DNA of 64,000 bases from DATFQE01 sp963738205 (GTDB lineage Bacteria > Actinomycetota > Thermoleophilia > Gaiellales > Gaiellaceae): contig CAVTVQ010000006.1 of assembly GCA_963738205.1 (NCBI GenBank), positions 62,001 to 126,000 on the forward strand. Direction: 5' to 3'. This document shows, piece after piece, positions 9,639 through 17,937 of this stretch. The first letter of the stretch is position 1. The number at the start of each line of letters is the position of its first letter. The notes beneath the pieces are model-generated. The model was not told the origin of the DNA. It made no database searches and worked only from the letters and a program-made list of their open reading frames with translations. A program made the position numbers and the translations under genes.

Positions 9639-10223
9639 TTGAGCTGGTACGAGTTCCTCCTGTTCTTTCACGTCTCGATGGCCGTGCTCTGGGTCGGCGG
9701 CGCCGCGATGATCCAGTTCTTCGCGCTGCGGATCATGAAGGCGACCGACCCGATGCGGATGGCCGAGTTCGGGCAGGACGTCGAGTGGATCAGCACGCGC
9801 GTCTTCATCCCGGCCTCGCTTCTTGCCGTCGTCAGCGGCGTCTGGCTGGTGATCGACAGCGACTTCTTGGGCTTCGGTGACGACTGGATCGTGATCGGGA
9901 TCATCCTCTTTGCGATCACGTTCCTCGCCGGAGCCACCTTCTTCGGGCCTGAGTCGGGGCGGCTGGCAAAGCTTGCGGAGACGGAGGGACCGACGGCGCC
10001 CGTCGTCCAGCAGAGGATGCAGCGCCTGATCGCCCTGTCCCGCGCCGACCTGATGGTGCTCTTCCTGCTCATCTTCGACATGTCGACGAAGCCTGAGTGG
10101 GGCGATCTGTCCCTGTGGGTCGCAATCGCTGGATTCGCGGCGCTGGCGGCGATTCTGGTTCGCAACGGCCTCAAGTCACGGCTCGCCGCCGCCTCGGCCG
10201 AGCCGGTGCGCGACCCGGCGTAG
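9639..10223 (+). CDS. Integral membrane protein, DUF2269 family
   Basis: A 194-residue protein with about four to five membrane helices. The opening YEFLLFFHVSMAVLWVGG is the hallmark of DUF2269, whose function is not established. The start is a TTG at 9639 (TTG AGC TGG TAC), 10 bp after the SCP2 gene; no better in-frame start precedes it. The C-terminus is a short charged tail. It faces the acyl-CoA carboxylase alpha gene tail to tail with no spacer. Confidence 0.8.
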   Translation: MSWYEFLLFFHVSMAVLWVGGAAMIQFFALRIMKATDPMRMAEFGQDVEWISTRVFIPASLLAVVSGVWLVIDSDFLGFGDDWIVIGIILFAITFLAGATFFGPESGRLAKLAETEGPTAPVVQQRMQRLIALSRADLMVLFLLIFDMSTKPEWGDLSLWVAIAGFAALAAILVRNGLKSRLAAASAEPVRDPA

Positions 10224-11837
10224 CTACTCCTCGAGCTCGACCAGCAGCTGGGCGCCTGCGACGCGCTCGCCCTCGGCGACGTGGACGGCCTTGACGACAG
10301 CCTCGTAGGGCGAGACGACCGGCGTCTCCATCTTCATCGCCTCCAACACGAGCAGCGTCTGGCGCGGCTCGACCCGGTCACCGGCCTGCACGAGCACCTT
10401 GATGACGGTTCCCGGCATCGGCGCCGTCAGGGCGCTCTGCTCCGCGCCCGGGCCGGCCTGGTGGCTCGCGCTCTCGAGATCCGGCGGCGACGCCGGCGGC
10501 GGCGCGGGCAGGTTCAGCCGCCACGCGCCCTTCCAGGGGCCCGAGGGCAGTCTGGTCGGCGGCTCCGACAGCGGCGGATAGTCGTCGAGGAAGGCCGTTG
10601 TGGTTTCGCCGGCGCGGACGGCCGGGTGGGCGACGAGCCAACGCAGGAAGGGGAGATTCGTCGTCAGTCCGTCGACCCGTGTGTCGGCGAGCGCCTGCCG
10701 GAGCCGTTCGAGGGCGTCCTCGCGCGTGTCGCCGTGGGCGATCAGCTTCGCGATCATCGGGTCGTACGCGACCCCGACCTCGTCGCCCTCGGCCACGCCG
10801 GCGTCGACGCGCACACCCTCCGGGAGCCGTAGCCGCTCGATCCGGCCGGCCTGTGGGAGGAACGTGCGGGGATCCTCCGCGTAGAGCCGCACCTCGATCG
10901 CGTGGCCAAGTAACACAGTGTTACTAACCTCCAGCGGATCGCCCTCTGCAACCCGGATCTGCTCCCTGACGATGTCGATTCCGGTCACGGCCTCCGTGAC
11001 CGGGTGCTCGACCTGGATGCGGCCGTTCAGCTCGAGGAAGTAGAAGTCGCGGCCGCTGAGCATGAACTCGGCCGTCCCGGCGCTGCGATAGCCGACCGCG
11101 CGGGCGAACGCGATGGCCGCCTCGCTCATCTCGCCGCGGAGCGTCTCGTCGAGGGCGGGGGAGGGCGACTCCTCGAGCACCTTCTGATGCCGGCGCTGGA
11201 TCGAGCACTCGCGCTCGCCCAGCGCGACGACCGTGCCCGCGGTGTCAGCGAGCAGCTGGATCTCGACGTGGCGCGGCCGCTCCACGTAGCGCTCGCAGAA
11301 GACGCGGTCGTCGCCGAAGGCCGCGATCGCCTCGCGCTGGGCGGCCGCCATCGCCTCGTCGAGCTCGGACGCGTCGCGCACCACGCGCATTCCGCGCCCG
11401 CCGCCGCCGGCCGCAGCCTTGATCACGAGCGGGTAGCCGATCTGGTCCGGTTCGCCCTGGGGGACGACGGGGACGCCGGCCTCCTGCGCGATCCGCTTCG
11501 CCTCCAGCTTGTCGCCTCCCGCGCGGAGCGCTTCCGGCGAGGGGCCGACGAAGATCAACCCGGCCGCCTCCACGGCCTCGGCGAAGTCGGGGTTCTCGGA
11601 GAGGAAGCCGTAGCCGGGGTGGATCGCGTCCGCGCCAGCCTGCTTCGCGGCCCGGATGTGCTCCTCGGAGTGGAGGTAGCTCGCGATCTCGACGTTCTCG
11701 TCCGCTTCGCGCGCGTGGAGCGCGTCCCGGTCGTCGGGCGTGACCACCGCAACCGTGCCTAGGCCGAGCTCGCGCGCGGTGCGGAAGACCCGTACGGCGA
11801 TCTCGCCGCGGTTGGCTACGAGGAGCTTGCTGAGCAC
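10224..11837 (-). CDS. Acyl-CoA carboxylase alpha subunit (biotin carboxylase plus biotin carrier)
   Basis: Cytosolic subunit that carboxylates its own biotin with ATP and bicarbonate, then presents carboxybiotin to a carboxyltransferase. The 537 residues start with the biotin carboxylase fold (KLLVANRGEIAVRVFR), continue with the ATP-grasp Gly-rich loop (KAAAGGGGRGMR) and the C-terminal biotin carboxylase domain, and end with a biotinyl domain whose EAMKM places the biotinylated Lys at about 502. It is somewhat shorter than propionyl- or methylcrotonyl-CoA carboxylase alpha chains. GTG 11837 is the start, with AAGG upstream. The likely partner is the beta subunit at 17938-19497. Confidence 0.93.
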   Translation of the reverse strand: MLSKLLVANRGEIAVRVFRTARELGLGTVAVVTPDDRDALHAREADENVEIASYLHSEEHIRAAKQAGADAIHPGYGFLSENPDFAEAVEAAGLIFVGPSPEALRAGGDKLEAKRIAQEAGVPVVPQGEPDQIGYPLVIKAAAGGGGRGMRVVRDASELDEAMAAAQREAIAAFGDDRVFCERYVERPRHVEIQLLADTAGTVVALGERECSIQRRHQKVLEESPSPALDETLRGEMSEAAIAFARAVGYRSAGTAEFMLSGRDFYFLELNGRIQVEHPVTEAVTGIDIVREQIRVAEGDPLEVSNTVLLGHAIEVRLYAEDPRTFLPQAGRIERLRLPEGVRVDAGVAEGDEVGVAYDPMIAKLIAHGDTREDALERLRQALADTRVDGLTTNLPFLRWLVAHPAVRAGETTTAFLDDYPPLSEPPTRLPSGPWKGAWRLNLPAPPPASPPDLESASHQAGPGAEQSALTAPMPGTVIKVLVQAGDRVEPRQTLLVLEAMKMETPVVSPYEAVVKAVHVAEGERVAGAQLLVELEE

Positions 11838-11999
11838 GGCCGCGTACCTTACGGTCGCGCGCGGGAGCGGCTAGCGGCGCTTGCTGCTGCCGTTGCTTCC
11901 GCCGCCCGTCTCGGGCGCGAAGATGCCGGGAGGCGGCGGGGCGGGACGAGGTGGGATGTTTTCCTGCTTAGCCGTGGATTTCAGTCTACGCCGTCGTCG

Positions 12000-13142
12000 C
12001 TACGAGCCGGACGATCGGGCCCGCGTCTGGCCGACGAGCGCGAGGCTGACCAGGCAGAGCCCCGACAGCAGGAGGTAGGGCACCGCATCCGAGGTCGCGC
12101 GTGCGAGCGCCCCACCGCCGGCGGCCCCGAGCGCCTGCCCCGGCGCCCAGGCGATGTTCACGAGTGCGAAGCCGTAGGCGTAGTCGAGACCGCGCTGCTC
12201 GGCCAGGTCGGTCAGGTGCGACATCGCCGGCGTCCAGAACACGCCGAATGCCATGCCCGCGAGGACGACGAACACCGCGAGCACGTAGCGGTCGTTCGGC
12301 CACGGCAGGAGCAGCGTCATCAGGGCGGACGCTGCGAGGCCGGCCCGGATCGGCAGCAGCCGGCCGCGCACGTCCGAGATCCGCCCGGCGGCCGGGTTCA
12401 GGACCGCCTCGACCGCGGCCGAGATCAGGAACACGGCGCCGATCGCCACCGCGCTCATCCCGAGCCGGTCGAGGCGGAGCGACGCGAGCACGCCCATCGT
12501 CGAGAAGAGCAGAGCCGGCAGCGCCACGAACCAGACGCTGCCGAGCATCGCCCGGTCCCTGATCGCAGCCCACAGCATCGACACCGGCTGCGCCTGCTCG
12601 GGCCGCGCCGCGGGCGTGAGCATCGCCCAGACGGCCAGGACGAGGCCGAGGACGGCGACGCCGGCAAAGGCGACCTCGACCCCGATCAGGGAGGCGACGC
12701 CGCCGAGCACCGGCCCGAACAGCGCCCCGGCGATCGCGGCGCTCATCGCCGTGCCGATCAGCAGCCCGCGGCGGTCGGCAGGCGCGCGCGAGACGAGCCA
12801 GGCGAGCGACGCCGTCCACGTGAGCGCGCTCGCGAAGCCCTGCGCGAACCGCGCCAGGTCGAGCAGCACGATGTTGTCCGCGAACCCGAAGGCCGACGTG
12901 GTGGCGACCATCAGCAGGAGCCCGGCGACGACGGTGGGCTTGACCCCGAAGCGCGCGGCCGACATCCCGCCCGGGATGCCGCCGGCGAGCGCACCCGCGG
13001 GATAGGCGGCCGCGAGCACGCCTACGCCCGCCTTGGACAGGTCGAGGTCCTCGGCGTAGCTCGGCAGCAGCGGCGTCAGCGCCGCGAAGAACATCGTGTC
13101 GACGAAGATGATCGCCCCGACGAGGAGCAGCAGCCGCCGCAC
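12000..13142 (-). CDS. MFS transporter (drug exporter-like)
   Basis: A 380-residue twelve-helix major facilitator protein. The start is LLLLVGAIIFVDTMFFAALT and the helix 2-3 loop reads GGMSAARFGVKPTVV. The symmetric second half has ISDVRGRLLPIRAG. The sequence resembles small-molecule exporters of the DHA1 type, but substrate is unknown. GTG 13142 begins 6 bp after the stop of the enoyl-CoA hydratase, suggesting cotranscription. The frame downstream of its TAG stays open to 11871 without a canonical start. Confidence 0.8.
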   Translation of the reverse strand: MRRLLLLVGAIIFVDTMFFAALTPLLPSYAEDLDLSKAGVGVLAAAYPAGALAGGIPGGMSAARFGVKPTVVAGLLLMVATTSAFGFADNIVLLDLARFAQGFASALTWTASLAWLVSRAPADRRGLLIGTAMSAAIAGALFGPVLGGVASLIGVEVAFAGVAVLGLVLAVWAMLTPAARPEQAQPVSMLWAAIRDRAMLGSVWFVALPALLFSTMGVLASLRLDRLGMSAVAIGAVFLISAAVEAVLNPAAGRISDVRGRLLPIRAGLAASALMTLLLPWPNDRYVLAVFVVLAGMAFGVFWTPAMSHLTDLAEQRGLDYAYGFALVNIAWAPGQALGAAGGGALARATSDAVPYLLLSGLCLVSLALVGQTRARSSGS

Positions 13143-13148
13143 GCGCGG

Positions 13149-13892
13149 CTAGATCGCCCAGTCGGGCTTGCGTCGGTCGAGGAACGCCCGCAGGCCGTCC
13201 TGACCTTCCGGGCTCGTCCGCAGGCGCGCCGCGACGTGCGCCGTGTCGATGCCGGTCGGGAGCTCGCGCAGCAGCCGCTTGGCCTCGCGCGCCGCCTCCG
13301 GGCCCGAGGTCAGCAGCTCGCCGACCACCCGGTCGAGGGCCTCGTCCAGGTCGTCGGCCACCTCGTGCACGAGGCCGATCCGCAGTGCCGTTTCGGCGTC
13401 GAAGCGCTCGCCGGTGAGGAAGTAGCGCCGGGCCGCACCGACGCCGATCTTCGGCACGACGAAGGGCGAGATCACGGCCGGGATGATCCCGAGCTTGACC
13501 TCCGAGAAGCCGAAGACCGCGTCCCTGCCGGCAATGGCGACGTCACAGCAGGCCACGAGCCCGGAGCCTCCGCCGAGCGCGTAGCCCTGGATGCGGGCGA
13601 CCACCGGCGCGGGGCACGCGTCGATTGCCTCCATCATCCCGTACAGGCGCATCGCGTCCTCGACGTTCTCGTCGTAGGACAGGTCGATCGCGGAGCGCTG
13701 CCACTCCACGTCGGCGCCGGCGGAGAAGCTGGGGCCGTCGCCGGCGAGCACCACCACGCGCGCGTCGTCGACGTCGGAGAACGCGGCGGCCAGCTCCGCG
13801 ATCAGTCCGGCGTCGAACGCGTTTCGGCGCTCGGGCCGCGCGATCGTGATCCGGAGCAGCGGGCCGTCCCGCTCGGTGCGAAGGGCGCTCAT
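13149..13892 (-). CDS. Enoyl-CoA hydratase, LiuC (methylglutaconyl-CoA hydratase)-like
   Basis: Crotonase-fold enzyme of 247 residues that hydrates an enoyl-CoA. The oxyanion-hole motifs SFSAGAD at 55-61 and GYALGGGSGL at 103-112 and the catalytic Glu131 in FSEVKLGIIP are visible. The first of the two classical crotonase Glu residues is replaced by Gly (GGGSG), which together with IPAVISPFVV and ARRYFLTGERF is the pattern of LiuC, the leucine-pathway hydratase. ATG 13892 gives the family N-terminus; the frame continues upstream to 14723 only as shadow. The gene is divergent from the DapA-family gene, 24 bp away. Confidence 0.88.
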   Translation of the reverse strand: MSALRTERDGPLLRITIARPERRNAFDAGLIAELAAAFSDVDDARVVVLAGDGPSFSAGADVEWQRSAIDLSYDENVEDAMRLYGMMEAIDACPAPVVARIQGYALGGGSGLVACCDVAIAGRDAVFGFSEVKLGIIPAVISPFVVPKIGVGAARRYFLTGERFDAETALRIGLVHEVADDLDEALDRVVGELLTSGPEAAREAKRLLRELPTGIDTAHVAARLRTSPEGQDGLRAFLDRRKPDWAI

Positions 13893-13916
13893 CGGGCCGG
13901 AGCATAGAGTTGGGCC

Positions 13917-14753
13917 ATGCTCCGAGGTGCTCTGGCCGCAGCCGTCACACCCCTGCGCGACGATGGCGCAGCGCTCGACGAGGACGCGTTCGGCCCGTAC
14001 ATCGATTACCTCGTCGCGGGCGGCCTGGACGGCGTCCTCGCGCTGGGCACGACGGGCGAGGGGATCCTCCTGTCGCTCGCCGAACGCCGGCGCGCCGCCG
14101 AGCTCGTCGTCGCCGCGGCCGACGAGCGCCTGCAGGTCGCCGTCCACGCAGGCGCCCAGACCACCGCCGACACGGAAGCGCTCGCGGAGCACGCCGCCGA
14201 GGCCGGTGCCGACGCCGTCGCGGTGATCGGGCCGCCCTACTACGCGCTCGACGAGGACGCGCTGTTCGCGCATTTCTCGGCGGCTGCGCGCGCGTGCGAG
14301 CCGCTGCCCTTCTACTTGTACGAGTTCAGGGCGCGAACGGGCTACTCGATCCCCCTCGCCGTGATCGAGCGGCTCCGCGAGGCGGCTCCGAACCTGCGCG
14401 GGCTCAAGGTCTCGAACCAGCCGTTCGACGCCGTCGAGCCCTACCTCGGCAACGGCCTGGACACCTTCGTGGGCGCGGAGGGGCTGATCGTGCGGGGCCT
14501 CGAAGGCGGCGCGGCGGGCGCCGTATCGGGGCTCGCGGCGGCGTTCCCCGAGCTGGTCGCGCGCGTGGTGCACGAGCGCGCGGGAGACCTCTCGCCCGTG
14601 CGCGCCGGAGTCGAGCGCTTTCCGTTCCAGGCGGCGCTCAAGCGGATCGTCGCGCGCAGAGGCATCCCAATCCGCCAGGACGTCCGTGCGCCGCTGCGAA
14701 CGCTGACCGACGCCGAGCGCCACGACCTCGACCAGTGGCTCGAATCGTCGTAG
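13917..14753 (+). CDS. Dihydrodipicolinate synthase family aldolase
   Basis: A TIM-barrel class I aldolase of 278 residues. GTTGE at 44-48 is the substrate-carboxylate loop, Tyr133 the catalytic Tyr and Lys164 (GLKVSN) the Schiff-base residue. The family includes DapA, N-acetylneuraminate lyase and keto-deoxy-sugar aldolases. The DapA tyrosine motif YNxPxR is here YLYEFRA, so a catabolic pyruvate-releasing lyase is more likely than lysine synthesis. Its end overlaps the next oxidoreductase by 19 bp, so the product may pass between the two. Confidence 0.85.
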   Translation: MLRGALAAAVTPLRDDGAALDEDAFGPYIDYLVAGGLDGVLALGTTGEGILLSLAERRRAAELVVAAADERLQVAVHAGAQTTADTEALAEHAAEAGADAVAVIGPPYYALDEDALFAHFSAAARACEPLPFYLYEFRARTGYSIPLAVIERLREAAPNLRGLKVSNQPFDAVEPYLGNGLDTFVGAEGLIVRGLEGGAAGAVSGLAAAFPELVARVVHERAGDLSPVRAGVERFPFQAALKRIVARRGIPIRQDVRAPLRTLTDAERHDLDQWLESS

Positions 14754-15790
14754 CCGGAGCCGGCGCGACCGGCGCCAGCATCGCGTACCACCTGGCGCTC
14801 CTGGGCGCGCGCGACGTCGTGCTTTGCGACTCCGGCGAGATCGCGGGAGGCTCGACCTCGCGCGCGATGGGCGGCGTGCGGCAGCAGTTCTCCACCGAGG
14901 CCGAGGTTCGTCTCGCTCAGGCGAGCATCCGCTTCTTCGCCGAGCTCGGCGAGCCGCTGTTCGCGCAGGTCGGCTACCTGTTCGTCGCCACCACCGAGCA
15001 CGGTCTGGCAGCTCTCGAGGAGCGACGCGAGCTCCAGGCCGGGCTCGGCGTCCCGGTCGAGCGCGTCGATCCGCGGGAAGTGGAGGGTCTCGCCGTCGGC
15101 GACGTGCTCGGCGCGGTCACCTGTAGGCAGGACGGGATCGCGGACCCGGCCGGTGTGTGCCGCGAGGTCGTGCGGCGCGCCGCCGATCTCGGCGTGGACG
15201 TACGCGAGCACACCGGGGCGGCCCAACTCGACGCCGACGTGCTGGTGATCGCCTGCGGGCCGTGGTCGCAGGCAGTGGGCGAGCGGGTCGGTGTCGAGCT
15301 GCCGATCCGGCCGCTCTGCCGGCAGCTGGTCGACACGCTGCCCGTCGCCGACCTGCCGGAGCGGCTGCCGATGGTGATCGAGGCCGAGAGCGGCTTCCAC
15401 TTCCGCCCGACGCCGAGCGGCGGGCTGCGGCTCGCCATGGGCGAGGCCGCGCCGCGCTGGGGCTTCGCGACCGAGGTGGACGAGGCGCTCGTCGACGACT
15501 GGCTCGACCGGCTGGCGCGGCGGTATCCGCCGGCGGCGGGCGCCGGCGTCGAGCGCGCGTGGGCTGGGCTCTACGACATGACCCCGGACGCCCATCCGGT
15601 TCTGGGCTGGGTCGGCGAGGGCCTGTACGCAGCATGCGGGTTCTCCGGACACGGCTTCATGCAGTCCCCGGCGGTCGGTCGGGCGGTGGCCGAGGAGATC
15701 GTGCACGGAGAGTCGGAGCTCGACCTGACCCCGTTCCGCCTCGATCGCTTCGCAGGTGGCGCCGTGTTCCCGGAGACGCTCGTCCTGTGA
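14735..15790 (+). CDS. FAD-dependent oxidoreductase, DAO family (amino acid/sarcosine oxidase-like)
   Basis: A 351-residue flavoprotein. The Rossmann motif VVAGAGATGASIAYHL lies at residues 5-20, followed by the DAO linker SRAMGGVRQQFS and a C-terminal substrate domain ending in CGFSGHGFMQSPAVGRAVAE, typical of sarcosine oxidase and glycine oxidase relatives. These enzymes oxidise secondary or D-amino acids. GTG 14735 inside the end of the aldolase gene is the only start that gives the family N-terminus. The upstream aldolase suggests a shared catabolic route for an amino or imino acid, such as hydroxyproline-like compounds; this is inference. Confidence 0.85.
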   Translation: MARIVVAGAGATGASIAYHLALLGARDVVLCDSGEIAGGSTSRAMGGVRQQFSTEAEVRLAQASIRFFAELGEPLFAQVGYLFVATTEHGLAALEERRELQAGLGVPVERVDPREVEGLAVGDVLGAVTCRQDGIADPAGVCREVVRRAADLGVDVREHTGAAQLDADVLVIACGPWSQAVGERVGVELPIRPLCRQLVDTLPVADLPERLPMVIEAESGFHFRPTPSGGLRLAMGEAAPRWGFATEVDEALVDDWLDRLARRYPPAAGAGVERAWAGLYDMTPDAHPVLGWVGEGLYAACGFSGHGFMQSPAVGRAVAEEIVHGESELDLTPFRLDRFAGGAVFPETLVL

Positions 15791-16893
15791 TCGAGCTCTC
15801 GTGGGAGCAGGTGCGGGCGTTCCGGCTCGAACGAAGTCAGGACGGAACGGGTGGGATCGTCGAGACCGCCAGGCGCCTTGGCGGCGTGCACGCGCAGGTG
15901 ATGTCGAGCGCCGAGCTGGCTCTCGCTGCACGGGTCGACGGGTTGACGGTCGAGGACGTGCGAGAGGCGCTCTGGGAGCAGCGCCGACTCGTCAAGACGT
16001 GGGCGATGCGCGGCACCCTGCATCTGCTGCCCGCGGACGACCTCGCGCTCTGGGCCGGCGCCCTCCGTACGCGGTCGTACCTGTGGCGAAGCGCCGCGTG
16101 GACGCGCTACTTCGGTGTGTCGGTCGAAGAGCTGGAGGCGCTTGTGGTTGCGATCCGGGAGTCGCTCGACGGCGGCGGGCTGACGCGCGAGGAGCTCGGC
16201 GTCGCGGTGGGGCGCCACGCGGGGCCGCGTGCGCAGGAGCTGATGGCGTCGGGCTGGGGCACCCTGCTGAAGCCCGTCGCGATGGAGGGCGGACTGGTGT
16301 TCGGGCCGAACCGCGGCCGGAACGTCGCCTTCGTGAACCCGAAGGAGTGGATCGGCCCGTTCGAGGCGGCGGCGACGGAGGAGGCGATGAGCGAGGTCGT
16401 CCGGCGCTGGCTCCGCGTGTACGGACCTGGCTCGAAGGAGGAGCTGGCGTTGTGGTGGGGCGTCTCGCTGGGACGCGCGCAGAAATCCCTCGTTTCCCTC
16501 GGCGACGAGCTCGTCGAGGTGAGCATCGAGGGACGGCCCGGGGTGGCGCTGGCGGAGGACGCGAGCGCGCTGGAGAGCGCCACACCGGACAGTCGTGCAC
16601 GGCTCCTGGCCGGGTTCGACCCGCACGTCGTCGGCTTCTTCCCACGCGAAGGGCTGGTCGAGCCCGAGTTCAAACCGCGGGTCTCGCGGACGTCCGGCTG
16701 GATCTCGCCGGTCGTGCTCGTGCGCGGGGAGGCGGTCGGCGTCTGGAAGCACGAGTTGCGAAAGGGGACGTTGAAGATCACGGTCGAGCCCTTCGCGAAG
16801 CTGCCGGCAGCGCGACTCCGCGAGCTGGGAACCGATGCCGAGCGCTTCGCCGCCGCGTTGGGCGCGAAGCCGTCCGTCACGCTTGCGCCGTGA
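15787..16893 (+). CDS. Winged-helix DNA-binding domain protein (HTH_42/YcaQ-AlkX-like)
   Basis: A 368-residue protein of the PF06224-type family. The conserved opening (QVRAFRLERSQ, then GGVHAQVMSSAELALAARV), the central KTWAMRGTLHLLPADDL and the C-terminal half with LLAGFDPHVVGFF are characteristic. Some relatives (YcaQ, AlkX/AlkZ) are DNA glycosylases for crosslinks or alkylated bases; most are uncharacterised. The QxQ catalytic pair of AlkZ is represented by the HAQ stretch near residue 37. GTG 15787 overlaps the TGA of the oxidoreductase, so it is translationally coupled. A role in DNA repair is possible but not shown. Confidence 0.75.
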   Translation: MIELSWEQVRAFRLERSQDGTGGIVETARRLGGVHAQVMSSAELALAARVDGLTVEDVREALWEQRRLVKTWAMRGTLHLLPADDLALWAGALRTRSYLWRSAAWTRYFGVSVEELEALVVAIRESLDGGGLTREELGVAVGRHAGPRAQELMASGWGTLLKPVAMEGGLVFGPNRGRNVAFVNPKEWIGPFEAAATEEAMSEVVRRWLRVYGPGSKEELALWWGVSLGRAQKSLVSLGDELVEVSIEGRPGVALAEDASALESATPDSRARLLAGFDPHVVGFFPREGLVEPEFKPRVSRTSGWISPVVLVRGEAVGVWKHELRKGTLKITVEPFAKLPAARLRELGTDAERFAAALGAKPSVTLAP

Positions 16894-17067
16894 GCTTCGA
16901 GGGCTTCGAGCAGCGCGCGCTCGGCTTCCTCAGCGGCCGCTGAGACGGATTCGTCACCGAATCGGCACAGACACGCGCGCCTTCTCCTGCTACTTCTTCA
17001 GGGGGTCGAGTGGGGGGTTCCCCTCCCAGGGCGGGGGACTCATGCCGCCGCCCTGCAGCGCCGCCGC

Positions 17068-17403
17068 TCACGGATCGTCGAAGGCCAACCCGCGCCGCGA
17101 CAGCTCCTCGATTTCGAAGCGCCCCTCGATCGTCGCTTCGACGTCGAACTCCTCCGCGATGTCGGGCTCCTTGCCGATCAGCTCCCGCGCGCGGCTCGGC
17201 AACGGCGCAGCCGCCGCCTCGGCCGACTCCCACAGGTAGACAGCACCCCAGCGGTCGGTCACCTCGTCGGAGATCCAGGCCTTGAACCGCAGACCGGGTG
17301 CCTCTTCGAACGCGTCGACGGACTCGTCGCGCAGGTAGCGCCGCAGCTCGTGGATGGTCGTCTTGGACTCCGCGAGGTTCCAGAGGACGAGCCGGAGCAG
17401 CAT
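17068..17403 (-). CDS. Conserved small protein, dimeric alpha-beta barrel-like
   Basis: A 111-residue protein with the layout of the ABM/YdhR-like ferredoxin-type fold: an N-terminal strand (LLRLVLWNL), a helix, GLRFKAWISDEVTDRWGAVYLWES in the middle and a long C-terminal helix. Relatives are annotated as putative monooxygenases, but the function is unproven and no cofactor site is visible. It begins 5 bp after the stop of the 49-residue microprotein and probably belongs to the same operon as the cupin and carboxylase beta genes. Confidence 0.6.
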   Translation of the reverse strand: MLLRLVLWNLAESKTTIHELRRYLRDESVDAFEEAPGLRFKAWISDEVTDRWGAVYLWESAEAAAAPLPSRARELIGKEPDIAEEFDVEATIEGRFEIEELSRRGLAFDDP

Positions 17404-17408
17404 GGTGG

Positions 17409-17558
17409 CTACTCGTCCGCTTCGATCGGCAGCTTGGCGATCAGCGCCTTCAGCTCCCGCAGCACGTCCGCCTCGTCGTGTCCGAAGTCGTCCAGGTAGG
17501 CGTGGAGCGCCTCGTGGAGGAGCCGGAGCTCCCTCTCGTTCAGCTCGATGACATGCAT
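17409..17558 (-). CDS. 49-residue acidic helical microprotein
   Basis: Short gene starting ATG 17558 (MHVIELNERELRLL) and ending TAG 17409. The product is acidic and almost entirely helical, with heptad-like leucines (ELRLLHEALHAYLDDF, then VLRELKALIAKL). Small actinobacterial proteins of similar pattern (L..AL..YL.DL..E) exist in many genomes without known function. It lies 10 bp downstream of the cupin and 5 bp upstream of the 111-residue gene. The even spacing and strong third-position GC support a real gene. Confidence 0.6.
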   Translation of the reverse strand: MHVIELNERELRLLHEALHAYLDDFGHDEADVLRELKALIAKLPIEADE

Positions 17559-17568
17559 GGGCGAGAGC

Positions 17569-17928
17569 CTAACCCCACGACGGCGGCTCGTAGCCGCCTT
17601 CGAGCGGCGCGCCGAACGTGACGAACTCGAGGCCCTCGCCGCCCGCCACGGGCACGCGCGTGCTCTGCGGGTCGACGCGGAGGAACCGGCCGGGCTTCAG
17701 CTCGACCTCCTCACCGTCGACGTGCATCACGCCGTCGCCGCGCACGACGAAGTAGACCTCCTCCTGGTTCGTCTCCGCGTGGTCGTGCTCGCGCCCGGTG
17801 ACGCCGGCCGGGAGCGTGAAGTAGTTGAAGCCGAATGCGCGGGCACCGACCGCCCGCCGCAGCTTGCGAACCGCCCCGCCCGGGCCTTCGCCTTCGAGCG
17901 AACCCACGTCCGCGTAGTCGAACCCCAT
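17569..17928 (-). CDS. Cupin-domain protein
   Basis: A 119-residue single cupin. Motif 1 is represented by GREHDHAETNQEEVYFVVRGDG with the usual two His and Glu metal ligands, and motif 2 by LKPGRFLRVDPQSTRVP, where the usual His is not obvious, so metal binding may be weakened. Such small cupins serve as isomerases, dioxygenases or sugar/ligand sensors; none can be chosen here. It starts 9 bp after the carboxylase beta stop and lies in its operon. Confidence 0.8.
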   Translation of the reverse strand: MGFDYADVGSLEGEGPGGAVRKLRRAVGARAFGFNYFTLPAGVTGREHDHAETNQEEVYFVVRGDGVMHVDGEEVELKPGRFLRVDPQSTRVPVAGGEGLEFVTFGAPLEGGYEPPSWG

Positions 17929-17937
17929 GCCGACCTC

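Noticed and set aside
13469..13487. GGATGAT inside the enoyl-CoA hydratase gene
   Set aside because: The second arm does not fit at a 5-nt spacing and the site is mid-coding.
16890..16943. 17-codon frame (VSFEGFEQRALGFLSGR) overlapping the end of the winged-helix gene
   Set aside because: It resembles the start of DUF2461 proteins (F.GF...AL.FL) and could be a gene remnant, but 17 residues are too few to support a feature.
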